Shown here: positions 7,811 to 15,310 of the stretch, piece after piece | Position numbering within the stretch: position 1 is the stretch's first letter | How the letters are laid out: every line of letters starts with the position of its first letter | Source of the DNA: JAFGXT01 sp963677165 | GTDB lineage: Bacteria; Verrucomicrobiota; Lentisphaeria; Victivallales; SZUA-371 | Length of the DNA: 64,000 nucleotides | Reading direction: 5' to 3' | NCBI GenBank assembly: GCA_963677165.2 | Contig: CAXXSX010000001.1 | Coordinates: 1 to 64,000 of the forward strand | Notes under the pieces: model-generated | Databases searched by the model: none | What the model saw: the letters and a program-made list of their open reading frames with translations, nothing else | What the model was told of the DNA's origin: nothing | Position numbers and translations under genes: made by a program

Positions 7811-8995
7811 ATGCGATTGGAAAATTCTTTTCTGTCGATTATATCTGTTGGATTGTTGGTTGCTGGAAATATGGTAGGAGTTGGAATCCTTGGTTTGCCT
7901 GTTGAAACTGGAGTTGCCGGTTTTTTCCCGGCGGTGATCGCGATGGTGGTGGCATGTTGCGCCATGTCATATTCCGCGGTTGTTCTTTCCAGGGAGGCAA
8001 TTGTGGAGAAGCAGGAGGAGTTTAATTTTCCCAGCTTGTTTCAGAAATATTTGGGGAGTTGGGGAAAATGGATTGCAACCGGTGCCAATATGATTGTTTT
8101 ATACGGGCTGCTGGTTGCTTATCTTGCCGCGGGATCTACAATTATTGCCGAATTGCTCAATTCTGATTCTCCCTGGGTTCTTAAAGGTGCAGTTTTGGGA
8201 CTGTTTGTTATTTTGTCTTCCCTGGCGCTCGGAGGAATGGCGATTGTCAGGCGATGTAATGCTGTTCTGATTATTACGATGTGGGGAGTTTTCATTGTTA
8301 TCATTTGTATTGCCTCAAAACATGTTCAGTTTTTCCACTTGAAATATGAGAACTGGAAGATGGACCTGTTTGCTCTGCCGATTCTTTTCACCGCATTTCT
8401 TTTTCATAACATTATTCCCAATATTTGTCACCACTTGAAATGGGATATGAAGTCCATCGGGCTTGCTATCGGGATTGGTATATCCGCCGGTTTCCTGATG
8501 AATTTCCTGTGGATCATGGTTGCCATTGGAGATATGCCGCTGCATGTGATTGATGATGCATTGCGCAATAATCTTCCCGCTACGGTTCCAATGACAAAAT
8601 TACTGAATTCCGGTGTGTTTGTTGCTGCGGCCACGCTGTTTTCAATAATCGCGATTGTAACATCGTATATTTCCAACGGACTCGGGCTCATGGGATTTGT
8701 TACTGACCTGGTAAATAATACTTTCAAGGTCAAAAGTCGTCCGCTGATTATCGCTGTTACTTTTCTGCCGCCGTTGCTTATTGCTTTGATCAATCCGGAT
8801 ATTTTTCTGAAAGCAATTGATATTGTCGGTGGAGTGGGGATCGTGATTTTGTTTGGAATTCTTCCCGCAATCATAACCTTTAAGAAGCCGGGAAGCATTA
8901 AGTTTAAGATATTTTCCGTCTTCTGTCTGCTCGTATTTATACTTGCTCTGCTCTGCGTGATTCTTAAGATTACAGGAGTTGTGAAAACCGGATGA
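7811..8995 (+). CDS. aromatic amino acid permease (TyrP/Mtr family)
   Basis: A 394-residue inner-membrane permease with about eleven hydrophobic segments, importing tyrosine, tryptophan or a similar amino acid with a cation. The N-terminus has the family's unwound-helix glycine motif (VAGNMVGVGILGLPVETG, residues 17-34). FHNIIPNICHHLKWDMKSIG lies near residue 197, and the C-terminus repeats the pattern of the upstream fragment. GGGAAAGGG precedes ATG 7811. The gene ends 4 bp from the convergent acetyltransferase. Which aromatic amino acid it carries cannot be told. Confidence 0.85.
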   Translation: MRLENSFLSIISVGLLVAGNMVGVGILGLPVETGVAGFFPAVIAMVVACCAMSYSAVVLSREAIVEKQEEFNFPSLFQKYLGSWGKWIATGANMIVLYGLLVAYLAAGSTIIAELLNSDSPWVLKGAVLGLFVILSSLALGGMAIVRRCNAVLIITMWGVFIVIICIASKHVQFFHLKYENWKMDLFALPILFTAFLFHNIIPNICHHLKWDMKSIGLAIGIGISAGFLMNFLWIMVAIGDMPLHVIDDALRNNLPATVPMTKLLNSGVFVAAATLFSIIAIVTSYISNGLGLMGFVTDLVNNTFKVKSRPLIIAVTFLPPLLIALINPDIFLKAIDIVGGVGIVILFGILPAIITFKKPGSIKFKIFSVFCLLVFILALLCVILKITGVVKTG

Positions 8996-8999
8996 CCTG

Positions 9000-9503
9000 T
9001 TACACCGGACATTCCATGATGTAGTCGTCCATGACAAAGCCGTCACCTACATCAAGGCAGACTGATTTGCGTACAGAAAAGCCGTTTCTTTGATAGACCT
9101 TAACTGCCGGGTTATTCTTATTTACATTCAGGACCAGCATGTTGCAGCCCATGGAACGAGCCTGCTCTTTTGCGTGCGTCAGCATCATTGAACCCAGTCC
9201 CTTATGGTGATATTGCGGTTTCAGGTACAGTTTGTGAACCTTTATCGTTCCAGGTTCGTTTTCATACGGGCCGTATGATATATATCCAACGTCTATGCCG
9301 TCACAGCTGAGCAGGTCAAACTTGATTCCTTTGTTCAGAATTTCATCTTTCATGGTGTCTGAAGAATACATCCAGCCCAACATATATTCAATTTGCTCCG
9401 GAGTAATAATGCCTTTGTAGGATTCCGGCCAGATTTCACGAGCCAGACTTTCTACAATGGTGAGTTCCGTTTCTGATGCATGTCTGATTTCTGTTTTCAT
9501 CAT
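9000..9503 (-). CDS. GNAT-family N-acetyltransferase
   Basis: A 167-residue acetyltransferase that moves acetyl from acetyl-CoA to an unknown amine. The GNAT core is plain: VHKLYLKPQYHHKGLGSMMLTHAKEQA gives motif A (the Q/R-x-x-G-x-G/A acetyl-CoA loop, here HHKGLG, near residues 95-105), followed by LVLNVNKNNPAVKVYQRNGF (motif B). ATG 9503 or 9500 is the start, with GGGAAG seven bases upstream; the longer frame running into mnmA is rejected. It starts 23 bp after mnmA and is probably co-transcribed with it. Confidence 0.8.
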   Translation of the reverse strand: MMKTEIRHASETELTIVESLAREIWPESYKGIITPEQIEYMLGWMYSSDTMKDEILNKGIKFDLLSCDGIDVGYISYGPYENEPGTIKVHKLYLKPQYHHKGLGSMMLTHAKEQARSMGCNMLVLNVNKNNPAVKVYQRNGFSVRKSVCLDVGDGFVMDDYIMECPV

Positions 9504-9526
9504 TTGCTTCCCGAATATTATTATTC

Positions 9527-10612
9527 TTAACTGATCTTGTCGATATAGCCGCCGCCGATAAGTATGTTCTCGTCGAAAAATACTGCTGCCTGACCGGTTG
9601 TTACAGCCCTGAGAGGAACATCCAGTTCTACTACGGCGGTTTTGTCGGGGCCGGGAATGACTGTGCCGGTTACCGGACGGCTGCGATATCTTACCTGTAT
9701 ATTGCATTTAAACGGTTCCTGAGGCGGGTTTCCGGATTGCCAGTTAGATGAGATGATCTCAAAACGATTCGACATGAGATCGTCGTTACTGGTTGTCACA
9801 GTGACATTCCCGGATACCGGATCAATTTTTGATACATAAGCAGGCTCGCCCAAGGCGATCCCGAGTCCCTTGCGCTGTCCGATTGTATACTGATGGATTC
9901 CCTGATGAGGACCATGTTTTTTCCCATCAGGAGTAACGAAATTTCCTGGTTTTAGTTTTCCATTCAGTACTTTCCTGAGGCTTTCTTGAAAGCTGTTGCC
10001 GGGAAAAGTGAAACACGCATCCTGACTGTCCTGTTTATTGTGATTTTTCAGTCCGATTTTTTTCGCGTATTCCCGTACTTTCGTTTTGGTTAACTCTCCA
10101 ATTGGAAAATGAATGCGGGAAAGCATTTTCTGAGTCAACCCGAACAAAAAATAAGTTTGATCCTTTGCCGGATCAGAACCGCGCAGGAGGGTGTAAATTC
10201 CGTTTGTGCAGGTTATTGTTGCGTAATGTCCGGTAATCATGCCTTCGGCACCAATTTGGAAGGCGTAATTTAACAGACATCCGAATTTTATGGCTGGATT
10301 ACACAGGGTACAGGGGTTGGGTGTTCTGCCTTTTGCAAATTCCTGCCAGCATGGTTTCAACACTTCGTCGGTAAATTCTTTTGAAAAATCAAGAATACGA
10401 TGTTCGATCCCAAGCAGTTTTGCAGCTTTTGCAGCATGCTCTTCATCTTCGCGTGACGCGCAGCCATCAGAGATACCGGCAATTTTATCAGGACGCAGTC
10501 GCAGCGTGACGCCGATAACTTCATAACCTTTCTCCTTAAATACAGCTGCGGCGACCGACGAGTCTACTCCGCCGCTCATTGCTGCTACAATTTTTTTCGA
10601 ATTTTCAGACAT
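9527..10612 (-). CDS. mnmA: tRNA 2-thiouridylase MnmA
   Basis: Makes the 2-thio group of s2U34 in tRNA for Lys, Glu and Gln by activating U34 with ATP and transferring sulfur from a persulfide. 361 residues, standard length. The PP-loop SGGVDSS is at residues 14-20; NPCTLCN near 103 carries the first catalytic cysteine and DSQDACF near 200 the second; tRNA-binding HQGIHQYTIGQRKGLG follows; the C-terminal beta-barrel has the VRYRSRPVTG and GQAAVFF patterns. It is followed by the GNAT gene and preceded by slyX on the same strand. Confidence 0.95.
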   Translation of the reverse strand: MSENSKKIVAAMSGGVDSSVAAAVFKEKGYEVIGVTLRLRPDKIAGISDGCASREDEEHAAKAAKLLGIEHRILDFSKEFTDEVLKPCWQEFAKGRTPNPCTLCNPAIKFGCLLNYAFQIGAEGMITGHYATITCTNGIYTLLRGSDPAKDQTYFLFGLTQKMLSRIHFPIGELTKTKVREYAKKIGLKNHNKQDSQDACFTFPGNSFQESLRKVLNGKLKPGNFVTPDGKKHGPHQGIHQYTIGQRKGLGIALGEPAYVSKIDPVSGNVTVTTSNDDLMSNRFEIISSNWQSGNPPQEPFKCNIQVRYRSRPVTGTVIPGPDKTAVVELDVPLRAVTTGQAAVFFDENILIGGGYIDKIS

Positions 10613-10655
10613 AACTACTTCCTGTTGTCGTCAAGGTATTTAGGGCTGATGCTGA

Positions 10656-10844
10656 TCAATAATGCGGAGGACGTTTATCCTGAATATCTTCACTTAGATT
10701 TTTGAATTGATCTCGAATCTGCTCCAGTTCCCGTTCCAGTGAATCAATCTGACGCTGTTGGCGATAAATAACTCCACTAAGCTCTTCCAGTTTCCGTTCC
10801 TGAAATGCAAGAGTTGTTTCAAGTTCTTCCGGGGTTTTATGCAT
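10656..10844 (-). CDS. slyX: SlyX family protein
   Basis: A 62-residue coiled-coil protein. The length, the heptad-rich middle (LAFQERKLEELSGVIYRQQ) and the C-terminal KRPPHY are diagnostic of SlyX (E. coli SlyX also ends in PPHY). Function is not established in any organism. It lies 43 bp before mnmA on the same strand and probably shares its transcript. Confidence 0.85.
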   Translation of the reverse strand: MHKTPEELETTLAFQERKLEELSGVIYRQQRQIDSLERELEQIRDQFKNLSEDIQDKRPPHY

Positions 10845-11147
10845 TGCACATATGTTCCATATTTAAGTTTATGCTTACAGTTTAATTTGCTCACAGCTTT
10901 TTTCAACCTGAATCAATATAATTGTAAGGAAAAATCACGATATTTTTATATGACATTAATTTAAATGGGTTGACTTTTTTGCTATGACCTTTTATAAAAT
11001 CAGTAGATAAATGCTGCAGCGGATAATTCGTTTTTCCGGACGCGGAAGGAGCGGATTCAAGGCCAGATTTCCGTATGCGCTTTGTTCTTATTGTTGTGTC
11101 TTAAGGGAGTTTTATTAAGATGTAATTTTAAAATGAGGTAGAGCAGT
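10845..11147. other. 303-bp intergenic between divergent slyX and the acidic ORF
   Basis: Holds the plus-strand promoter at 10970 and a leader of about 140 nt before the acidic ORF. No further gene or strong hairpin was seen. Confidence 0.5.
10970..10998 (+). promoter_or_regulatory. sigma70-type promoter of the acidic ORF
   Basis: TTGACT and TATAAA with a 17-bp spacer. Transcription would begin near 11006, leaving about 140 nt of untranslated leader before ATG 11148. Confidence 0.55.
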
Positions 11148-11387
11148 ATGAGCAACGAAGATTATGAAGACCTTGACGACATTATTTCTGAGCTGGAAGA
11201 TTCTCTTGGGGTTGATCACTTAGACTATCTTGAGGAAGACGATGACTTCGATTCCTTCGATCTTGACGAAGATGAGAACATCTATGACGTTGATTCTTAC
11301 AATGAGCTGGATGACGAAGATTTCGAGGAAGACGACAGCCTTGAGACCGTTTTTGAGGAATCTTATAACTGGCGTGATGAATTATAA
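11148..11387 (+). CDS. very acidic small protein of unknown function
   Basis: A 79-residue protein in which 38 residues are Asp or Glu, with one Arg, one His and no Lys, so it is strongly negative and probably unstructured alone. Acidic clusters such as EEDDDFDSFDLDEDE alternate with aromatic or Leu residues at near-regular spacing. GAGGTAG precedes the ATG. The last 25 bp overlap the convergent AraC gene. Low-complexity acidic composition gives no family; DNA mimicry, histone-like protein binding, or cation binding are possibilities without direct support. Confidence 0.6.
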   Translation: MSNEDYEDLDDIISELEDSLGVDHLDYLEEDDDFDSFDLDEDENIYDVDSYNELDDEDFEEDDSLETVFEESYNWRDEL

Positions 11388-12253
11388 CTTTCGAGCGCCC
11401 GGTTACCGCGGAACTCCCTCGGGGACTTTCCCGTTGATTTTTTGAATAAACGGGAGAAATAATTGCTGTCGGAGAAACCGGTCTCGAAAGCTATTTCAGA
11501 GATGCTTCTGTCGGGAAATTTGTTCAAGAGGATGGACGCTCGTTGAATTCGTATACTTATTACATATTCTACGGGCGTTTTCCCCGTATATTTACGGAAC
11601 GCGCGGGTTACCCCGCTTTCTGACATCCTTCCGATTTTTGCGAGTTCCTTTAATTTTATTGGAGTTGCATAATTACGTTCTATGTAACTGAGTACCCTTC
11701 CCAGCCGCATAATTGCTTCCGCCTTGTCTGGTGGCGCTTTTTCATAACACCTTGACAAATATGCGATTAATTGCATGAATTGCGCCGTTATCATCATTCG
11801 GTAGCCGGCATGTTTACTTCGGATCTCTTCTTCGATCTCAGTCACGTAATTCATTACTTTATCCAGTTGGGATGTGCTTAATTTTAAATCGGCGGCAGCT
11901 GTTTCATATTCCGGTTCAAGTGAAAACAGGGCGTTGAACGATGGAAAACTGTGCAGTTCCGCCAACGGAGAGCCGATAAACTCCAGATCGAAGATAATAT
12001 TGACCAGCTTCAATCCTTTCAGGTTCCGGTAACCGTGTTTCATATTGCCATGCAGTACGAAAACATGTCCGGCCTCAAGCTGTTTCTCCTGGTACTCGTT
12101 AAATTGTATGCCGGACCCCTCATAAACGATTACCAGTTCGGAAAATTCATGGGTATGCAGCGGGTAGGGGGGCTGCGGATCGCGTCGGATTACCGTGATC
12201 GGCAGCGAAGCGTCGCGAATGAAATCATCAGATTTTAAATAATTGTTATCCAT
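11363..12253 (-). CDS. AraC-family regulator, likely of rhamnose use
   Basis: A 296-residue transcription factor with an N-terminal cupin sensor (HTHEFSELVIVYEGSG near 33-48, GHVFVLHGNMKHGY) and two C-terminal helix-turn-helix motifs (IKLKELAKIGRMSESGVTRAFRKYTGKTP and ISEIAFETGFSDSNYFSRLFKKSTGKSPREFR). The layout is that of RhaS/RhaR. It is divergent from rhaA across 125 bp, which strongly suggests it controls rhaA in response to L-rhamnose or a derivative. Its 3' end overlaps the acidic ORF by 25 bp. Confidence 0.85.
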   Translation of the reverse strand: MDNNYLKSDDFIRDASLPITVIRRDPQPPYPLHTHEFSELVIVYEGSGIQFNEYQEKQLEAGHVFVLHGNMKHGYRNLKGLKLVNIIFDLEFIGSPLAELHSFPSFNALFSLEPEYETAAADLKLSTSQLDKVMNYVTEIEEEIRSKHAGYRMMITAQFMQLIAYLSRCYEKAPPDKAEAIMRLGRVLSYIERNYATPIKLKELAKIGRMSESGVTRAFRKYTGKTPVEYVISIRIQRASILLNKFPDRSISEIAFETGFSDSNYFSRLFKKSTGKSPREFRGNRALESYNSSRQL

Positions 12254-12378
12254 GACGATATTATGCTGTTATTTGCCAATATAGTCAAGGAATATTGTTG
12301 TTTTTCTGCTAAAATATACACGTGTTTAGAGGTGAATTATAAATATTAACGTAGTAAAAGTAGCAACGGAGAAGGAAA

Positions 12379-13635
12379 ATGACTTCAGTTTCTCAAGCTT
12401 ATGAATTGGCGAAAGCCACCTATGCCGGTCTCGGTATTGATACCGACAAGGCAATCGAACAAGTTGGTAAGATCGCGGTTAGCCTGCATTGCTGGCAGGG
12501 CGATGATGTCGCCGGTTTTGAAAATGATTCCGCTCTTGATGGTGGTATTCAAGCCACCGGTAATTATCCAGGCAAAGCGCGTAATGCCGATGAATTGCGT
12601 GCGGACCTCGACAAAGCAACTAGCCTGATCCCTGGTAAACTTCGCCTGAACCTGCATGCGATTTATGCCGAAACTGATGGCAAACAGGTTGATCGCAACG
12701 AACTTCAGCCGGAACATTTCTCCCGCTGGATCGACTGGGCAAAACAGAACGATATGGGATTGGACTTCAATCCATCCTATTTCTCTCACCCGAAAGCATC
12801 CGACGGTTTTACCCTGAGTCATATTGATGAAGGAATTAGAAACTACTGGATCGAACATGGTATTGCCAGCCGTAAAATTGCTGAAGCTATGGGACGTGCC
12901 CTGAACAATACTTGTATTACCAACTTCTGGGTTCCGGATGGCTATAAAGATGTCCCGGCTGACCGTCTGGCTCCGCGTATGCGCCTGAAAGATTCTCTTG
13001 ATAAGATTTTTGCTGTGGATATTGACCAGAACTGCAATCGTGACGCTGTAGAGTGTAAACTTTTCGGTATTGGTTCAGAAAGCTACGTTGTTGGTTCTCA
13101 CGAGTTCTACATGGGTTATGCTATGGCAAATAAGAAACTGCTTTGTCTGGATGCCGGTCACTTCCATCCGACCGAAGTTATTTCCGACAAGATTTCTTCC
13201 GCTCTTCTGTGGGTTGACGAAGTACTGCTTCATGTCAGCCGTGGAGTTCGTTGGGACAGTGACCACGTGGTTACGCTTTCCGATGAACTTCGTGCGATTG
13301 CAGAAGAAATTGTACGTGGCAACTTTGTTGATCGCGTTCACATCGGCCTCGACTTCTTTGACGCCAGCATCAACCGTATTGCCGCATGGGTGATCGGTAC
13401 TCGCAATATGAATAAGGCATTGCTGATGGCATTGCTCGAACCGACTGAAACTCTGCGTGGCTTTGAAAATTCTGGTGACCTGACTTCTCGTCTGGCAATG
13501 CTGGAAGAACTTAAGTCTTTGCCGTTCGCGGCGGTTTGGGATTACTACTGCGAAAAATCCGGTGTTCCGGTGGGTCCTGCATGGCTCAAGGAAGTGAAAG
13601 CCTACGAAGAATCAGTTTTGTCCAAACGCGGATAA
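12379..13635 (+). CDS. rhaA: L-rhamnose isomerase
   Basis: Converts L-rhamnose to L-rhamnulose, first step of rhamnose catabolism; cytoplasmic, metal-dependent TIM barrel. 418 residues against 419 in E. coli, with the family blocks VSLHCWQGDDVAGFE (34-48), GIQATGNYPGKARN, LNLHAIYAE, FNPSYFSHPKA, NFWVPDGYKD, GSHEFYMGYAMAN, CLDAGHFHPTEVISDK (metal site) and HVSRGVRWDSDHVV. GGAGAAGGA precedes the ATG. Neither rhamnulokinase nor rhamnulose-phosphate aldolase is next to it, so the pathway is split. A clear terminator follows. Confidence 0.96.
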   Translation: MTSVSQAYELAKATYAGLGIDTDKAIEQVGKIAVSLHCWQGDDVAGFENDSALDGGIQATGNYPGKARNADELRADLDKATSLIPGKLRLNLHAIYAETDGKQVDRNELQPEHFSRWIDWAKQNDMGLDFNPSYFSHPKASDGFTLSHIDEGIRNYWIEHGIASRKIAEAMGRALNNTCITNFWVPDGYKDVPADRLAPRMRLKDSLDKIFAVDIDQNCNRDAVECKLFGIGSESYVVGSHEFYMGYAMANKKLLCLDAGHFHPTEVISDKISSALLWVDEVLLHVSRGVRWDSDHVVTLSDELRAIAEEIVRGNFVDRVHIGLDFFDASINRIAAWVIGTRNMNKALLMALLEPTETLRGFENSGDLTSRLAMLEELKSLPFAAVWDYYCEKSGVPVGPAWLKEVKAYEESVLSKRG

Positions 13636-13710
13636 GCAAATAGCATTTGCTGGTGAGTAATGCAAACTTTAGTTGCGTTACTCCCTGCGAAAGCATGATT
13701 TATATAGTCA

Positions 13711-13750
13711 GCCGTCAGGTATTCTAAGGTATCTGACGGCTTTTTCTTTT
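13711..13750 (+). terminator. rho-independent terminator of rhaA
   Basis: Stem GCCGTCAG/CTGACGGC followed by TTTTTCTTTT, 75 bp after the rhaA stop. Confidence 0.85.
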
Positions 13751-13889
13751 AAATCGCGAAGCGATTTAGGCTGCACTCATGCTGTTGATTTGAGTCTGAA
13801 AGGAACTTTCAGCCAAATCAACAGCATTATCTGGCACAGGCACCTTGCCGGTCGCGGTCCAGCGGCGGATCGCTGGTCGCCGAAGGCGA
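13751..13889. other. cluster of hairpins between convergent genes
   Basis: Immediately after the rhaA terminator come AAATCGC-GAA-GCGATTT (13751-13767), a 49-nt nested hairpin with 14-bp arms (13779-13792 with 13814-13827) enclosing CTGAAAG-GAA-CTTTCAG, then CCAGCG/CGCTGG (13859-13876) and TCGCC-GAA-GGCGA (13877-13889). Three loops are the same GAA. It could be an RNA, a REP-like repeat cluster, or the shared 3' end of the convergent peroxiredoxin gene. Confidence 0.6.
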
Positions 13890-13894
13890 AAGTA

Positions 13895-14353
13895 TTAAAG
13901 CATTTCCTGCGCCTTGAGTACGGTGTCTTTGGCTCTTACTTTGTACCAGGTGTCGATGATTTTACCGTCTTCGCCGATCAGGAACGATGAGCGTACGATT
14001 CCGGTTACGATTTTGCCGTAGAGGGATTTCTTATCCCAGGTGCCGTAGGCTTCGGCGATCTTATGATCAGAGTCGGAAAGCAGCGTAAAATTAAGCCCTT
14101 GTTTTTCTTCAAACCTTTTAAGACGTTCGTATGGGTCGGGACTTATGCCGATGCCGACAACTCCTTTACCCAATAATTCATCTTTGGCGTCGCGAATACT
14201 GCATGCTTGCGTTGTACATCCCGGAGTCATAGCCTTGGGATAAAAATATAATAAGATCTTTTTGCCTTTAAAATCAGATAACGCTACACTTTTTCCATTC
14301 TGATCCGTCAAAGTAAATTCAGGAGCAGTATCTCCAGCTTGTAACTTAGTCAT
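13895..14353 (-). CDS. bcp: thioredoxin-dependent peroxiredoxin, BCP/PrxQ type
   Basis: Reduces hydrogen peroxide and organic peroxides with electrons from thioredoxin. 152 residues. The peroxidatic cysteine is in the MTPGCTTQAC block, and the second cysteine five residues later is the PrxQ-type resolving cysteine. Other family marks are KKILLYFYPKA, GVVGIGISPDPYERLKRFEEKQGL and FTLLSDSDHKIAEAYG. ATG 14353 is chosen because GGAGGG lies just before it, inside the longer open frame that starts at 14365. Confidence 0.92.
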   Translation of the reverse strand: MTKLQAGDTAPEFTLTDQNGKSVALSDFKGKKILLYFYPKAMTPGCTTQACSIRDAKDELLGKGVVGIGISPDPYERLKRFEEKQGLNFTLLSDSDHKIAEAYGTWDKKSLYGKIVTGIVRSSFLIGEDGKIIDTWYKVRAKDTVLKAQEML

Positions 14354-14482
14354 TATTCCCTCCATTTTTTATTTGTTTTTACCCAAATAAATGTCATGAG
14401 TGTTGCAATATGATTATATTATAGATTGTAAATGTTTGTATCTTTTATTCAAGAGGCATATTTGAAAAAATAAAATTGATTT

Positions 14483-15310
14483 TCAGGGCTGATGAACAAA
14501 TCGGATTAAAGTAGCTTCGCGGCGGGAGAATAGTCGGAAATCAACCCCGGTGCAGCCGAGGCCGGCGGAGATGATCAATCGGGTCCCTGTGTCGGTGTTG
14601 AGGTATTCTCCACAGTCGAATTTACGCCAGTAGCGTGATGAGGTACGCAATGCTCCAAGCCATGGAATGCGAATTTGTCCGGCGTGTGTGTGACCGCATA
14701 AGATAAGGTCGATGGAACTCAACGCGTCGTTGATTTCAACCACCGTATCCGGGTTGTGTGATATCATTAAGGAGTAGTTGCTGTTATCGTCAGGCGGAAT
14801 AAATTTAGGTGAACCGATTTTAAAGTCGTCTGCTCCCCAGAAACGTATGCCGTTTTCAATAGATTCTTCGTTGTTAAGAAGTTTGAATCCGATTTTAGCA
14901 TAACATTTACGCCAGTTTTCCAATGAAAACCATTGCCAGCGTTTTTTATCCCAGTTGCCCAGAACTGCCAGCGAGGTATTTTCTGACTTTAACTTTTTTA
15001 CCAGATCAAGCGCCGAATTCAGGAAACAAGAATATGAAATGAGATCACCGCCGCAAATTACCCAGTTCGGTATGGACGTTTCGCAGAGATCTACCAGGTC
15101 TTTGCCGATTTGATACGATTGGTTCCAGTGCAGGTCAGAAAAGAAAAAAATAGTTTTTCCATCAAGCTCTTTTTGTCGCACCGGAATCTCGTATTCGATC
15201 AGATCAACTTTCCGGCCCCGTTTTACAAGTTTTCTTGTATGGTAGCCGGAAAGTTTGCGCCACTTTTTCAGTAGCTCACGATTCGCAAAGATTGCCCGAG
15301 GGCTGATCAT
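14483..15310 (-). CDS. metallophosphoesterase, YkuE-like
   Basis: A 275-residue calcineurin-like phosphoesterase with a two-metal site: FFFSDLHWNQ (near 54), CGGDLISYS (near 87), GNWDKKRW (near 117), MISHNPD (near 182) and CGHTHAGQIRIPWLG (near 206). The third block is GNWD where most family members have GNHD. No signal peptide is evident, though a basic amphipathic N-terminus could touch the membrane. The substrate is unknown; YkuE-like enzymes act on phospholipid-type substrates. Its ATG overlaps the stop of the GreA fusion gene (ATGA), so the two are translationally coupled. Confidence 0.8.
   Translation of the reverse strand: MISPRAIFANRELLKKWRKLSGYHTRKLVKRGRKVDLIEYEIPVRQKELDGKTIFFFSDLHWNQSYQIGKDLVDLCETSIPNWVICGGDLISYSCFLNSALDLVKKLKSENTSLAVLGNWDKKRWQWFSLENWRKCYAKIGFKLLNNEESIENGIRFWGADDFKIGSPKFIPPDDNSNYSLMISHNPDTVVEINDALSSIDLILCGHTHAGQIRIPWLGALRTSSRYWRKFDCGEYLNTDTGTRLIISAGLGCTGVDFRLFSRREATLIRFVHQP

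Noticed and set aside
9504..9707. N-terminal extension of the GNAT gene into mnmA
   Set aside because: Antisense-free but overlapping mnmA in another frame; ATG with GGGAAG at 9503 fits the family length.
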